From the NCBI GenBank assembly GCA_038503035.1, contig JAVSML010025226.1, positions 81,949 to 145,948 on the forward strand: a DNA stretch of 64,000 nucleotides. Reading direction: 5' to 3'. The notes under the pieces were generated by a model that did no database searches, was not told the DNA's origin, and saw only the letters and a list, made by a program, of their open reading frames with translations. Shown one piece after another: positions 22,823 through 34,195 of this stretch; position 1 is the stretch's first letter; each line of letters begins with the position of its first letter. The DNA is from Crocodylus rhombifer (Eukaryota; Chordata; Crocodylia; Crocodylidae). Both the position numbers and the translations under genes were made by a program.

Positions 22823-25800
22823 ATGTGTCTTAAATCAGCAGATATAATATGCACTCCTGTAGATGCATCTAACTCAATTGTAATGCTGATGCCTGTATTT
22901 ATCCTGGTGACCCTCCTGCTATGCTGTCTCAGTTGCAGTAAAAGAAGACTGCAAGCCCTGCTCCTTTTGGGCTGGCTGACACCATGGATGTCATTAGCTG
23001 GGAGCAGCTTTGAGGTGGAGGGTGCTCTGAACAGCATTCAAGCAAGTCCCTGGGCACAGTGCAAGGAGGGGAAAGTTCCTTGCTGACTTCAGTGGATGTA
23101 AAGTATAGGCCGGCCTATAATTGTTTTATTTCAGTGGGAGTTAAAACAGAGCAGTGGCCTCAAGACTCCTTCAATAGAAGTCTTGCTTCAGTCAGGACTG
23201 TGCAAGAAGCAGCCAGATGGTAAGGTGGCCAAAACTGGAACTCCATCTCCATATACAATCACATTTGTGGAGGGTTTAAATCTAGATTGAATATGGGCCT
23301 CCTGGCTGAGCCTGTTGCTAAATAATCCTTGTAGTGCTGGTAGCAGGGATCAGTTCAGACATTTGCTCTAGGACTAGAAGCAGCAATGAATGAACCTTAA
23401 AAAGTTCAGTGCTTCACTCGGGCTGGTACTCAGATAGTTACTGTGAGAAATTATCCCTGATCAATTAAGGTGGGGCCAGACAGAAGCACTGCCCCACTGT
23501 ATCTGCTGAAGTCAGAAGAAAGCTTCCCATTCTGTAACCTGGGAGAGCAGTACTCTTCTAACAGCTGCTCCTCTTTTCTCCCAACCCCATAGCTGGTACT
23601 GTAAAAACTCCCTCCATCTCTTGTTCCAGTCCACCTAATTTGCACACACCTGACTCTTATTCAAGCTGTCTGAATTTCTTCTGCTTTTACAAGTGGGCTG
23701 AAAACCTCAGAATTTCTCCAGGGATTTCCAGTTCTTCCTTCCTTGGGCTGAGTCAATAACATGTCAGGAACAACCTTACGATGTGGCTGTGTGTTTGCCT
23801 CCAGCTAATTAGTGTTTGGGTACATGATGTTAACTCATTAAAAAAGTTATTAGGTAACTTTATTTCAGTTCAAAAGTAAATTCCCAGTTCCTAATTGAAA
23901 GTCTAGGTCAGTCGTATGTAGAGCAATTCATCTTCTGCTTCCATCAAAAAATACAGGGTTATCTCAGAAGCATGGAGTGTGACCTTGTGTATGAGTGTGT
24001 GTATATGTGTCTTCTCCTCACATTTTGCTTGTTGCTGTGTGCTGTTTGTCTTGGGTTTTTATTTTTTTTTAACATAAAATAAATCTTAACTTTTATGTGG
24101 GAAGGGAGGAAATTGAGCTGGGCCTAAAGCAGACCCCTGATATGAATACCACTGGTCTTTGAAGTGTTTGGATTGATAAATCAGGACTGAAGCTTGAATT
24201 TTGCAGATGAAATCATGCATCTCATCTCAGGCTTTTTGCAGTTCTCATTCATTTCAGATGGTGTGCTAGGTTCTCATTATGCCTAAAAATCGGGTCCAAA
24301 CTGACACGCATTCTCTTTAAAATGATATCTAATTGAAAGAACAACTCATGAAGTAGATCAGGCGGACCTCATTCTCCATTAAAATACCTTGGCATAAATC
24401 CAGAGCAATTCCAGGTACTCAGTGACTCAGCTGACCACTACAAGGTTATTCCTGACTCATAGCAATATCAAATAAAAGGGAATTGGGCCCAATGCTTTTT
24501 GTATTTTAATTTTACCTGGTAGGTAAAAAAAATTCTAAGTTTTTAAAATAATTCAAAAGAGCAAATAAAGACGTTTCTATTCTGTGCTTGTCTGGATAGA
24601 CTTTCCTGAAAGACATAGGTGTAGAACTGGTGGTTACAACACCCTTTTGCTTGATCATTGTAAATGGTAAGTCCATCATGACATGGAGAAAAGAAAGTGC
24701 AGTTTGTCTCCTTTCCAGGGAAAAAGGGCAACACAGTAATTAGGCTGGTAACTAAAGTTCTAAGCAGGATGTGAAACCACATAATGACCGGCTTCATATT
24801 AAGACAACTGGAATGCTAACAGCAAACGGGTTCTGAAGGACTTTTTGCCTCTCCTTTTATTTTTCCCTTGTCCAGGTAATCATGAGTCGTCATCCTGAAC
24901 AAATGAATTATTGTTTAATTTAAATCAGCCAGTGTCATTTGACAATCATTTTTCTTCCTATTACCCCTTGTTCATGGACAAGTTATGTGGAATTACATAA
25001 ATTTTCCTCCTTTTCTTTTGATTTTTCCAGCTCATCTCTTACTAATTTGGGGATGTAAGCTTTTATTCTTGTTCTTGTTTCTGCCTCTACCCCCTTGATT
25101 TGGCTTTTGAATGTTGTTTGTCTTGTATCACAGGTCATCTGTAACATATAGTCAATGGAGCCATATTGCTTTGGGATCATCACTTTTTAAAAGCTTTGTT
25201 GGCAGAGTACTAGAAAGGTCTTCCTTTGCTTGTAGGAGGTACATCATGGTTGGAAAAGAAAAGCATCCAGTTCCAACACCTACCTTTTAAGCAGGGCAGA
25301 TACTGAAATAGAGAAAAGTGGGACAATACAAAAGAGGCTAACAATTCAAATTTGGATTCATACTGTTAGGATTAATGATGGAATGTAGAAGAAAACTAGA
25401 GCAGCATTCCTTAGCCAACACACTTGAATGATAAATTACATCAAGGCACAGGGAAGAACAACAGCTGCAGTTCATGAAAAGCTGAATTTATCTACATTTC
25501 TCCAGCTGATCAGTCAAAATTTATTATTGAAGCTTCTACTGTATAATCAGTTTTTCTCAGGAAAAAATGGAGGGGGGAGCAAGCAAGAAACACCTTGTGA
25601 AAATAGAGCAATTTTGCATTTAGTTTTGTTATGTTTCTACAGCCAAAAAACCCTGGGTGGTACATAACTGCTGCCAACAAGATATGGATCTAGCATTGAG
25701 TATGTTCAGAAACAAACATCTTTTCTGTAGGAAGGTGCAGTTAAATAATTGACCTGAAAGCATCAAGTCATGTCCAATGTACACATGACAAATGTCACTT

Positions 25801-25860
25801 GTGTGGCTAAATGCTGTCACACATTACACGTGCAACAATTTTGGGGGTTTTAGATGAGTC
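22823..25860. other. Unique intergenic stretch
   Basis: No recognised gene. A minus-strand frame at 24983-25183 is lysine/glutamate-rich and helix-like but matches no family I know and lacks clear splice sites. Confidence 0.4.
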
Positions 25861-25871
25861 TGTATCACTGC

Positions 25872-25901
25872 AACTAAACTATACCTAGATGTAGTTTAGT
25901 T
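25872..25901. repeat. Perfect 10-bp inverted repeat
   Basis: AACTAAACTA at 25872-25881 and TAGTTTAGTT at 25892-25901 form a perfect stem with a 10-bp loop. A further outer pair, GTATCA (25862) and TGATAC (25921), brackets it, so it may be the core of a small fold-back. Confidence 0.65.
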
Positions 25902-25926
25902 TGCAACATTGCAAATTGTAATGATA

Positions 25927-27845
25927 CAGCTGTCAGCTCACCCATCCCAGCCATGGGAAAGTCTGTAGAAAAAAAGGATTGAGCTCTTTGCTGCCTCTGC
26001 CTTCAGCAGGTGCCTACTGAAGGCAGAAGCGGCATGGGGTTCAATTCTTTTTTGTTTTGTGGAGCCTGCCCACCTCTTCTGCAGCTGAGGGGCAAGTCAC
26101 TACCAGGTCAAGTGGCCCCTGAGCTATAGGGGGGCCCCAGTTCTTTCTTCCATGGTGCCCCCTGGGGTCTCCCAGGTGGGCTGCTAGCAGGCCAGGTGCT
26201 GTCCTCAGCTCAGAGGCAGTACCCTGCCTGATTCCACTGTTTCCCAAGCCTGCCTGCTTGAAGCCTGCTGGGTGCTGCTCCCTGGATGGGCTCAGGGAAC
26301 ACTTGAATTGGGCAGGGTACTGACTCCAAGCTGGGGCAGCACTCAGCCCACTAGCAACTTGCCCAGGCACCACTGCTACAGAGGGAAGGACTGTGGGGGG
26401 CCCCCCCCAGCTCATCCCACTGGCAGCTTGCCCCACCCCTGGCCAGAGGCAGGCTCTGACTCTGACAGGAAAAAAAAGGATCGGGCCTCTTGCCATAATG
26501 TGATGAAAAAATTGAAACAATGGTTTTCAAGTATAAACCCACAATTTCAATTTAGGGGGCATAGAATAAAACCCTGAGGACTAAACCTCCATGTGTACAA
26601 GCACCCATTAGGACCCCCCCCCCCAATCTGTGTGCTGTTCCACGAAAACTAACAGAACAGATAAGGGATCATAATTACTATACAACATGGATCATTTCCA
26701 GAGACTGAATATATGTTACCTTAAGGTGATAAATGGTGAGTTTACATATTTCATTCCTAATCTGAAAGTGATGTGATGTGTTTCATTAGTATTGATGTAT
26801 TTCACTGACCTTCTGGAGAAGAATACATCTAGAGCTAGCTTTTCAAATGCAGACAGGACCCTGGCCACAAGGCAGATAGTAGTAGATGATGTGATTTATC
26901 GGGACTGCTTTGGAAAGGAACTGGAATGCTGTGGTACTCTGATAGCAAGAAGAAAATATACTATATTTTTTGGCTTGCTTGTTTTCTTAGTTTTGCAGCC
27001 CAGGGCCTGATTGTGTCCCCACAATAGGAACAGTGGGGAACGGTACAGGCTTTAGGAGCAGCAGGAGGAGGTGTGGTGCCTCAGAAAGATTGAATATATC
27101 ACCCAGCTTCCCGACATGATCAGAATGATCCTTTGGGAATATATAGATCCATAATACTGTGTCTGTGCTGCAGTGCAGGCTGGTATGTGGGCATGGCTCC
27201 ATCTCCTCTGTTTCTTTTGGATACACAGAGGGCACAGTCCTTGTGTTCCCCAAGAAGGGGACTGCAGAGAGAGAGGAAGGAGACGCTGGCTCTTTGTTGC
27301 TTTTCTATACCCCATACAAGAGACGGGTGCTGGCCTTAAGTAAAGCAAAAAGCCCCAAACAATGTTTTTTTGAAGACGGGACGTGAGAGTATTTTCAGAA
27401 GAAGGAAATGTGTTACACAACCTTCACGTCATTGTAATGACCTGTAGTTCAGTTTAGTTTTGACCTGCAGTTGCTGCTAACTGAAGTTATGTCAGCAGAC
27501 TCCATGCAGTGGTCTCATGCATTTCCCAGTGGGAACACCCACCCATGCCACAGAAACCATACTCTTACAAATTCTGTTGGGCTGCACTGAACAGGCAGGG
27601 AAAGAGAACTGATCTTGCAAGCTAAGGGTTCCTTCCAAGTGTGGGTTTGGATTCCATCTTAAGACAAACCAATTGTCTGCACGCTACATGTTCCATATAG
27701 CTTGGTCTATAGTGAAGGACTTGAGGTCAGGGATTGTTGGTGGTACATTCTCACAGACATGATTTAGGTAAAAGGCAGAACCAATTAAAGTTCCATTAAA
27801 AGAGGTATTTCCTGTAGTAGGTATTATTTACCTTTGCTACTCCCT
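25927..27845. other. Intergenic stretch with GC-rich part at 26.0-26.5 kb
   Basis: 26041-26480 is GC-rich, with C-runs at 26400 and 26614. It is followed by CCTCCATGTGTACAAGCACC at 26587, which could be a MITE end, but no matching left end was found. The open frames here look like by-products of composition. Confidence 0.35.
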
Positions 27846-28020
27846 GGCTGTGAGACACTGACTATGCAGTCATTACTGCACAGTCATTTAGATGCACTGA
27901 GGAACAGCTCTTTCATGACACTGACTGTACAGTAGCATCATATCGTGCTTCCTGCCATGCAGTGCTACTACTCAGTAGTCACAGGCTGCTACGCAGTCAG
28001 CACCTCCTGTAGACACAGCC
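27846..28020. mobile_element. Small MITE-like element
   Basis: The left end GGCTGTGAGACACTGACTA and the inward-read right end GGCTGTGTCTACAGGAGG are inverted repeats, with further pairing of TATGCAGTC and GACTGCGTA-like arms. The flanking 5-bp sequences TCCCT and TCTTT agree at only 3 of 5 positions. Confidence 0.5.
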
Positions 28021-28201
28021 TCTTTGTAGGATGTCTTGTATTAAGAACTGACAGTGTTGTGAATAGAAAAAAATGCATCTTCTGAAATTAGCATATAGCC
28101 AGTTTCTAATGGCATCCACTGTGAGGCTATGAGTAGAGATGAGCCAGCCTTCTTGAAAAGAAGAAGATTGTGATACTGATATAAAGCTGGAACTTATGGC
28201 T

Positions 28202-28237
28202 CTTATTCACCTGGGTATTCTTATTCACCTGGGTATT
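28202..28237. repeat. 18-bp exact tandem duplication
   Basis: CTTATTCACCTGGGTATT occurs twice, head to tail, with no mismatch. It lies 15 bp from the target duplication of the next hAT MITE. Confidence 0.9.
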
Positions 28238-28252
28238 TCTCTTGAGTCAGTG

Positions 28253-28482
28253 CATTAATGCAAAGGTTCCCAACCACTGGACTGCAGTGCCACCAGGCCA
28301 CAAAGGGTTGGCTGCTGGGTCATGGCACGAACACGCTGCTCAGACCCCCATTTGTCTACCTGTTGAGTGGCTTCTGCTGCTGATAGTCATGTGTGGGGTT
28401 AAAACTGGGCAGTGGGGCAGCCCCAGGAGGAAGGCAGCCAACTCCCGTGCCAGTCTGCAGTATGGGAACCACTGCATGAATG
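28253..28482. mobile_element. hAT-type MITE with target-site duplication
   Basis: The element body is 28261-28474. It starts CAAAGGTTCCCA and ends TGGGAACCACTG, which reads inward as CAGTGGTTCCCA, so the TIRs agree at 10 of 12 positions. The flanks are 8-bp direct repeats CATTAATG (28253-28260) and CATGAATG (28475-28482) with one mismatch. The 8-bp duplication and CA..TG ends fit the hAT superfamily. The 214-bp interior has no coding capacity. Confidence 0.75.
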
Positions 28483-28691
28483 GGACTCTACAAAGGCAAG
28501 GATATCTGTGCTAGTTGTTTCTAATGCAATCTTGGGACAAGCTGGGGTGCACTAAGGACTAAGGTATATATGCATGTGTCCCTAGTTTGGGAGTTGATAT
28601 GCTTTTGCCATTCCAGTGACTTCCTTGGTGATGTCATTTATTTCCTTGAATTTAATGAAGAAAATTTGAAATAGAGCTACTAGCAAAAGTT

Positions 28692-29076
28692 CCTGGCTAG
28701 AGGGTCTTGCCGCTCCACTCAGGGTCAGCCTGACTGCCACATTTGGGGTCAGGAAGGAATATTATCACATGGTCAGATTGGTACAAACTGTGGAGGGTTT
28801 GCCTTTCTCTGTAGTGGGACATGGCCATCTTCCTTGCATCTCTCAAGAGCATTTTAATAACCCATGCCGAAGCAGGGCTCTTGCTTGTCCCCCTGCTTTA
28901 CTGTCTCAGGTGAGGGTACAAGGCCATGTGGTTGTGTGACAGGGTTGACAGTGTAAGTTTATTAATAGGTTAGGTAAGGATTTGTATGGAATGTTTTGGA
29001 GATGATCCTGCTTCAGGCAGGGGGTTGGACTAGATGATTTCCCAGAGGTCCTTTTCAACCCTACTTTTCTATGATC
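28692..29076 (+). mobile_element. CR1 3' tail, older subfamily
   Basis: Contains CTGGCTAGAGGGTCTTGCC, GGTCAGCCTGACTGCCA, TTTGGGGTCAGGAAGGAA and the end GGTTGGACTAGATGATTTCC followed by TTCTATGATCT. Only the 3' untranslated tail is present, without reverse-transcriptase sequence, as in strongly 5'-truncated insertions. The sequence differs from the tails at 16.3, 20.7 and 45.9 kb, so it belongs to another CR1 subfamily. Confidence 0.8.
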
Positions 29077-30530
29077 TATCCAGATTTAAACAGATACATA
29101 AATATACATTTGTATATATGTGTACTATATGTATGCAAATTTTATTAATGTATTGTATGAGATATGGGAGTATATGTATAATGTGTATGAACTCTTGTGT
29201 AATTGACTAATAAAATTAAACTTCCTGGAGGATTTTCAGGCTGTAGTCTATAACAGGGAATCTAGAGTGGTCATTTTCCTTCACTCACATTCTTCTAGAA
29301 AATACAGATGCAGATCACCATAAGAGGCAATAATTTTGTGACATTTTCAGTAGCAGTTTTGCAGGAAGTACTGTTCTCTCTGTTTCCATCCATTACCAGG
29401 CACTTAGCTAGCATCCTGAGCCGAGTCAATGGTACAACGTTGTTCTTAATTTGCTTTTTCTGGTTTTTCAGTCTCAAAGGGAAGGAAGCAATCCCAAAGG
29501 CTCTTGCCTATAGTTCTGTGTCTGGAAACCCACTTCAGATTCCTATAGCAGTGGTTTAATTTCCTGACCAGCCTAGTAATGTCAAGAACTGAAGAGCAAG
29601 CCTTTTGTTGCAGCCAACACTCTGTTTATTTTTGGCTACATTGTGCAGGAATAATAAGTACATTTTTGAAGTGACAACTCAACAGCTACTTTAAAAGATT
29701 AAAAATGAAATGGTAACTTTTGTGGTAGAAATGCAAATGATGGGAATTCCAACTGTAAGGGCCACCCATGTACCATTTTAGTGATAATATTTTCTGCTGA
29801 AGACCTGGGCACTGCATAGGAGAACAGTTATTCAACAAGGTCTAAAGGAAGAGACTTTGCTTTTGGGTTGTTTCTTGAGTTTAGAAACACATTCTGATTT
29901 AACCATGTTCACTTCTGTTTTAGGCTTGGGGAAAAGATTCTCATCTTATGTAAATAGGTGTTGCTTCATAGATTTCACTGGAGCTGTTTACACTTACAGC
30001 CATTGAAAATCTGGCCCTCTGTGTTCGCTTCCCACCAGTATTTGGAGACTTGAGCTATGTTTGCCTCTGAATGTTCTTGAAGAACAAAACTTAAACACAT
30101 GCCTACATAGTCACCAAAAATTGATTTATAGTCTGTTTATTCAGTTGTCCTACTTGAAATTTACACTGTGTTTTTTGGTTACATAAGTAATTTGATCCAA
30201 TATTATGGTAGGAGTTGCCAGATGCTGTAGTGTTAAGCACAGTCTTACAAGGAGGGCTTGTCAAAATGTTTCTGCTTTTCTTTGATGAAAATTTTTTTTT
30301 GTTATAATGGAAAAACACCCAAACCAAAGCTAATTTGGAGCAGGGGCTTCTGATATTCCATGAAACCTTCAATTAGAATTCAAAAATTTATTCTGGGGAA
30401 AAAAAAATTCTCCCACCCATTCTATTCACTGGTTCTTTTTCCTAGCAACAAGAACTGGTCAGTCTTAGAAGAAATGCAGGCATTTTTCTTAGTTGCATGA
30501 TCCTATTTACAGGCAGGGAATGGGAATGTC
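29077..30530. other. Unique intergenic stretch
   Basis: AT-rich after 29090, including TATATGTGTACTATATG-like sequence. No coding features were recognised apart from the small fold-back half at 29.97 kb. Confidence 0.4.
29971..30020. repeat. Fold-back half element
   Basis: TTCACTGGAGCTGTTTACAC and CCATTGAAAATCTGGCCC resemble the right arm of the GGCCAGATTTTC palindromic family. The left arm is absent. Confidence 0.35.
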
Positions 30531-30536
30531 ATCATG

Positions 30537-30961
30537 GGCACATCCAGATGAGCAATTGGATGCGATTTGTGGCACCTCAAAGCTGTTCGAGGCGCTCTGC
30601 AAAGTGCATGCACCCCTTTGCCTTGCTGCTAACTTGCAGTGCAGTGCCAAAACTTGACACCAGGAGATCCCGGTGTTAAAAAAAGCCACAGCAAAAAAAC
30701 TGCCAGAAACAGAACATAGCCATCCAGAGCCATGCTTTGGCTGTCCTCTGTGTGGCTGTATTGGCACTACTGTTACCCTGGGAGGGCCCCAGGACCCCAG
30801 GTAAGACTGGTGCTGGCTCCAGACTCTCCTCCTTTCCCCAGGACAATTTTGGCATGCACCAGAGCATAATTTGGTGTGTGCCTGGGGCATAAAGCAGCAG
30901 CACAAATATTTGCTACAGCAAATGAACACCCTGCATGTGTGCACTTGTCATAACATGCGCC
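30537..30961. mobile_element. Candidate MITE, about 425 bp
   Basis: The left end GGCACATCCAGATGAGCAA and the inward-read right end GGCGCATGTTATGACAA agree over much of their length with small gaps. The TIR word GGCACATC is that of family X. CATG occurs directly outside or overlapping both ends, so the target duplication is ambiguous. Interior open frames on the minus strand are not recognisable. Confidence 0.45.
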
Positions 30962-31659
30962 ATGTAACCCTTGTCACTAATACATTATGCCATCATTATA
31001 TACATTAAATGTAAATATTCATAACAGACTCTTTGCAAGGGGATCCAGAAGAAATTCACAATAAAATTTAAGGAGTATGTAAGATTGCACAAAAGATTTT
31101 GCAGTCTGAAGAGTTCTATGGCACCATGGCAAGCTACTTGTGTTAGCCAGTGTGGAGGAAAGGTCCTTGGCAACCTTGATGGTAATTCTTTCTGAATTTG
31201 TCACTTGAGATGCTTTTCTCAAGGTCATTCTTTCAGTGTTCCCATCTATGCTTGTGTAACATAAAATGCAGCCATTCTGATTCTAGTGATCTTTTTGAGA
31301 TCGTCATATTAAAGGGCAAAAGAACCCCATGTGAAACCATCCTTTTGATCTTGCATCATGTCCCTTGGACGTGTTAATTGAAAGTGCCTTTTGTGAGAAA
31401 GTAAGGTCAGTTTTCTTGTTTTCTTTCCCCTGGATGTTGTACTGTTATAATATATTGTTATTTTATGTTGAGAAAAGGCATTGAAGGCTCTGGCAACCAA
31501 AACTTGCTAATTACCTGTGCAATGAAGGCTCTCTGAAATATTCTATTAGCTTGCTGTTTTGCTGCTAGGATATCCTCTGGGCCTGTTTGATCGCATCATA
31601 TTAGCTAGTTACCAGGAGAGACCTTTGAATATGCTGGGGAATACATATGTGATGAGGCC

Positions 31660-31735
31660 TTGTTGGATAGGAATTGAACCTGTGACCTCTGGATTTAAAA
31701 AGCAAGAGCTCCTGCTATTCATGACTGCAGCTGGT
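31660..31735 (-). repeat. tRNA-like SINE relic
   Basis: The minus strand shows the B-box-like GGTTCAATTCCTAT preceded by AGCAGGAGCTCTTGCTTTT. It is like the reverse modules at 33.7 and 49.6 kb. Confidence 0.4.
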
Positions 31736-31739
31736 AGGT

Positions 31740-32520
31740 GTTGTGCTAATAAAAACACACCATAATAAGAATATTCCAGCTAAAGACTGACTTTTATAGC
31801 ATGGCAGCATTAGCAGACTCACAAACCTCTTACTGGGAAGAAGACACATGAGCAGACCCATGCTAAGTTAATGTGGGTTGCATATAGTTATAATTATTTT
31901 CAAGGAAGCCAGTTGAAGAATATCTATAAACTATGGAAGGGAGGGAGTTCTGGAGAAACTTAGCGAGGCCTAAATGATCTGGGACAGGGTTGCCAAAATG
32001 TTTTAAAATTTAGCTTTCATAGAAATATACAATTTTGACCTCAGTTTTTTATAGTAGAAAATTCCCCATGTAAGAACAAATTGAAGAGTTGGATTCATCA
32101 CTATTCACTCATCTGGTGAGCCCTTCTGGATGCGCATGACTCTCTGTGTTTAGTGAATTTTCCTGAAGCCCCTGCAAAAAAAAAGTCATGTATGTGGATA
32201 TTGACAAAAATGGACTAAATTTTAAATTTTTACAAAAATGAGCAATTACATTAAACTGCTTGCACGCTGATCTTATTCGGTTCAGCAGGGATCCTGATTT
32301 TCTTTGTTTTAAAAAAAATCCCAAATTCTCTGATTCAAAACCCCCAAATTCACATTTTTCCACATATGAAATGGCATTATATACATAGATATCAGTTGAA
32401 CACAATGCTTTACTGAGATTTACAATTTTAAATCAGTTTGGAAGTCTACTAGTGCCTCAATAATTATAATAAAATGCATCTTAAATACCTGTATATTTTG
32501 GTGTTTTTGATTTGGTGTTT
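31740..32520. other. Unique intergenic stretch
   Basis: AT-rich. GGGTTGCCAAAATG near 31988 could be an eroded hAT end, but nothing else supports it. Confidence 0.35.
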
Positions 32521-32654
32521 TTTTTTATCATGGGAAAATCAGATCTCCCCATGCCCACTTCCCTCACCAGGATGTAGAACCAGCTTCAGCTGTCCCCCCT
32601 CCGCACTGTCTTGTGGCACTGAGCAGCCCTGATATGCTGGTGTCCTTCCCCCGC

Positions 32655-32823
32655 CCATGCTGTTGCCCCTCACTCCCAAGCCACAGCTCCCCCTACCCTC
32701 ACAGCCCTGCCAGTGCTCATCACTGCTATTTTCTGCCACCCCTGGCTATGTGAGTGCCCCTCACTCCTGACCCACAGCCCCCTAGCCCTTCCAGTGCCCT
32801 TTACTCCCAACCTGAAGCCCCCC
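32655..32823. repeat. Degenerate GC-rich minisatellite
   Basis: Repeated units of the form GCCCCTCACTCCcaaCCCACAGCCCC occur near 32664, 32755 and 32795. The last copies run directly into the assembly gap, so the true array is probably longer. Confidence 0.6.
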
Positions 32824-32833
32824 NNNNNNNNNN
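32824..32833. other. Assembly gap of 10 N
   Basis: Ten undetermined bases follow the minisatellite. A run of exactly 10 N is usually a placeholder of unknown true size. Confidence 0.98.
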
Positions 32834-33640
32834 GGGAGGGTAGTGAATACTAGGGAATAGATTGCTGTAGATATATCTGCTTCACTGCTCTCCCTCTAAA
32901 GCATCTACTGCTACTGGTGTCAGAGACAAGATATTGGGAGAGAGGGAACATTGGTTTGACCCAGTATGGCACTTCTTACCTTAAGCAGCTTCTGTATAGC
33001 ATTGCCAATTGATGTTTCGGAGGCTTACCAACTGGTTACTTTCAAGGAGCAGATTGTCACAGTATTTCTGTGGTTTTTTTCCATTGCCATCTTCTATTAT
33101 AGTTAATCTTCTCACCTATTAAGTTCAGAGTATGAGTTTGCTTCCTGCTCTTGTTAGCGCACCAAGGACTGACTCCAAGGAGAAGGTCCATGTTCCTAAA
33201 ATGATATTGCTATGTACCTCTTGAAACAAATCCACTTCTAGTATTAGGAGGTAATATTCTTTTGACTTTTTATGAACATTGAAGAATCTCCTCTGATATT
33301 CCAGAGTTGAATCCAGAATTCTGGGCTAGGCACCCTGGCACTCAACACAGTACATGAGGAAGCACCTCAAAAGTGTGATCGAGAGAACCGAGCAAGGGAC
33401 TGTTCAGCGCTTCCCAGGAGGAATTGGGTGTTCAACACTTGGGTGTGTCTGCAATACTGTCCCTCTCTGGAGCAAAGACACCTGAGTCATTGTTTCATAG
33501 AGGATCTCCCATCCACTCAGGATCCAAAGCCCAGAATCCTTTCCTAAAGCTGAGCACCTATATCTATTATTTGAGCAGGCTAAGCAAAGCTCACTCTTTT
33601 CTTTCAAAGTGGTAATGGCGATGGTGCTGCCCTCTTCTAT
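32834..33640. other. Unique intergenic stretch
   Basis: No recognised gene. CAGGATCCAAAGCCCAGAATCC near 33520 and TTGAATCCAGAATTCTGGGC near 33308 share words in opposite orientation and may be fold-back remnants. Confidence 0.35.
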
Positions 33641-33648
33641 ATAAAGAA

Positions 33649-34195
33649 CTAGCGGTTAGAGGAATCATCTAGGAAGTGGAAACGCAAGTTCAGTGCCCTT
33701 TTCAGCCTGTGGGAACTCAAACCCACATTTTCTATTAGAGTCCCTTACCTACTACACTGCAGGCTAGCTGGTGAGGCAGGGGAACAAGGAGGGCATGGGG
33801 AGAACGCTTCACTCTTCCTCTTGAAACTCTGCATCAGAGAATGCAAAATTCATGGATGCAGAGAGAAAGAGAAAAAGAAGGAGTATCACTTAGCAGCCTA
33901 CTGGTTATGGCACATACCTGGGAGAAAGGAGACTTGGGTTCTTCTGATCCCTGCTTCAAGGACTATTTCTGTTTTTTGCTTTCAACTGTTATTGTAGGAG
34001 ACAGAAATAGTTTCTAAAGGATGGATGAGAGTATTGCTGTCCCCCTTTTTCCCCCTGACTAGCCTATAGCCTGGTGCTTAGAGCACTCTCCTGAGAGATG
34101 AGGAAGGGATATGTGAATTGCCTCAGGGTGAAGAGGGCCTAGAATCCAAACATCCCATTTTTGGGGCAAGTGATATAACCACTAGACCATTAGGT
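33649..34195 (+). mobile_element. Composite of five tRNA-like modules, copy 1
   Basis: Modules resemble the tRNA D-arm (GGTTAGAG-like) followed by a B-box (GGTTCAAATCC-like). They lie in the order forward (33649-33700), reverse (33709-33768), forward (33893-33960), forward (34061-34133), reverse (34136-34195). The third module has CCTGGGAGAAAGGAGACTTG; the fifth, read in reverse, has TCTAGTGGTTATATCAC. The same five-module order occurs at 49201-49633, and linkers are alike before the third module (AGAGAAAGAG). The interior fold-back at 33962-34011 is extra structure. The modules cannot be functional tRNAs, because acceptor stems are missing. The family name is unknown to me. Confidence 0.65.
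33962..34011. repeat. Perfect 11-bp inverted repeat
   Basis: ACTATTTCTGT at 33962-33972 pairs exactly with ACAGAAATAGT at 34001-34011, with a 28-bp loop. It directly follows the third tRNA-like module. Confidence 0.7.

Noticed and set aside
24983..25183. Lysine/glutamate-rich minus-strand frame as a possible exon
   Set aside because: Helix-like but without family resemblance, convincing splice sites or a neighbouring exon.
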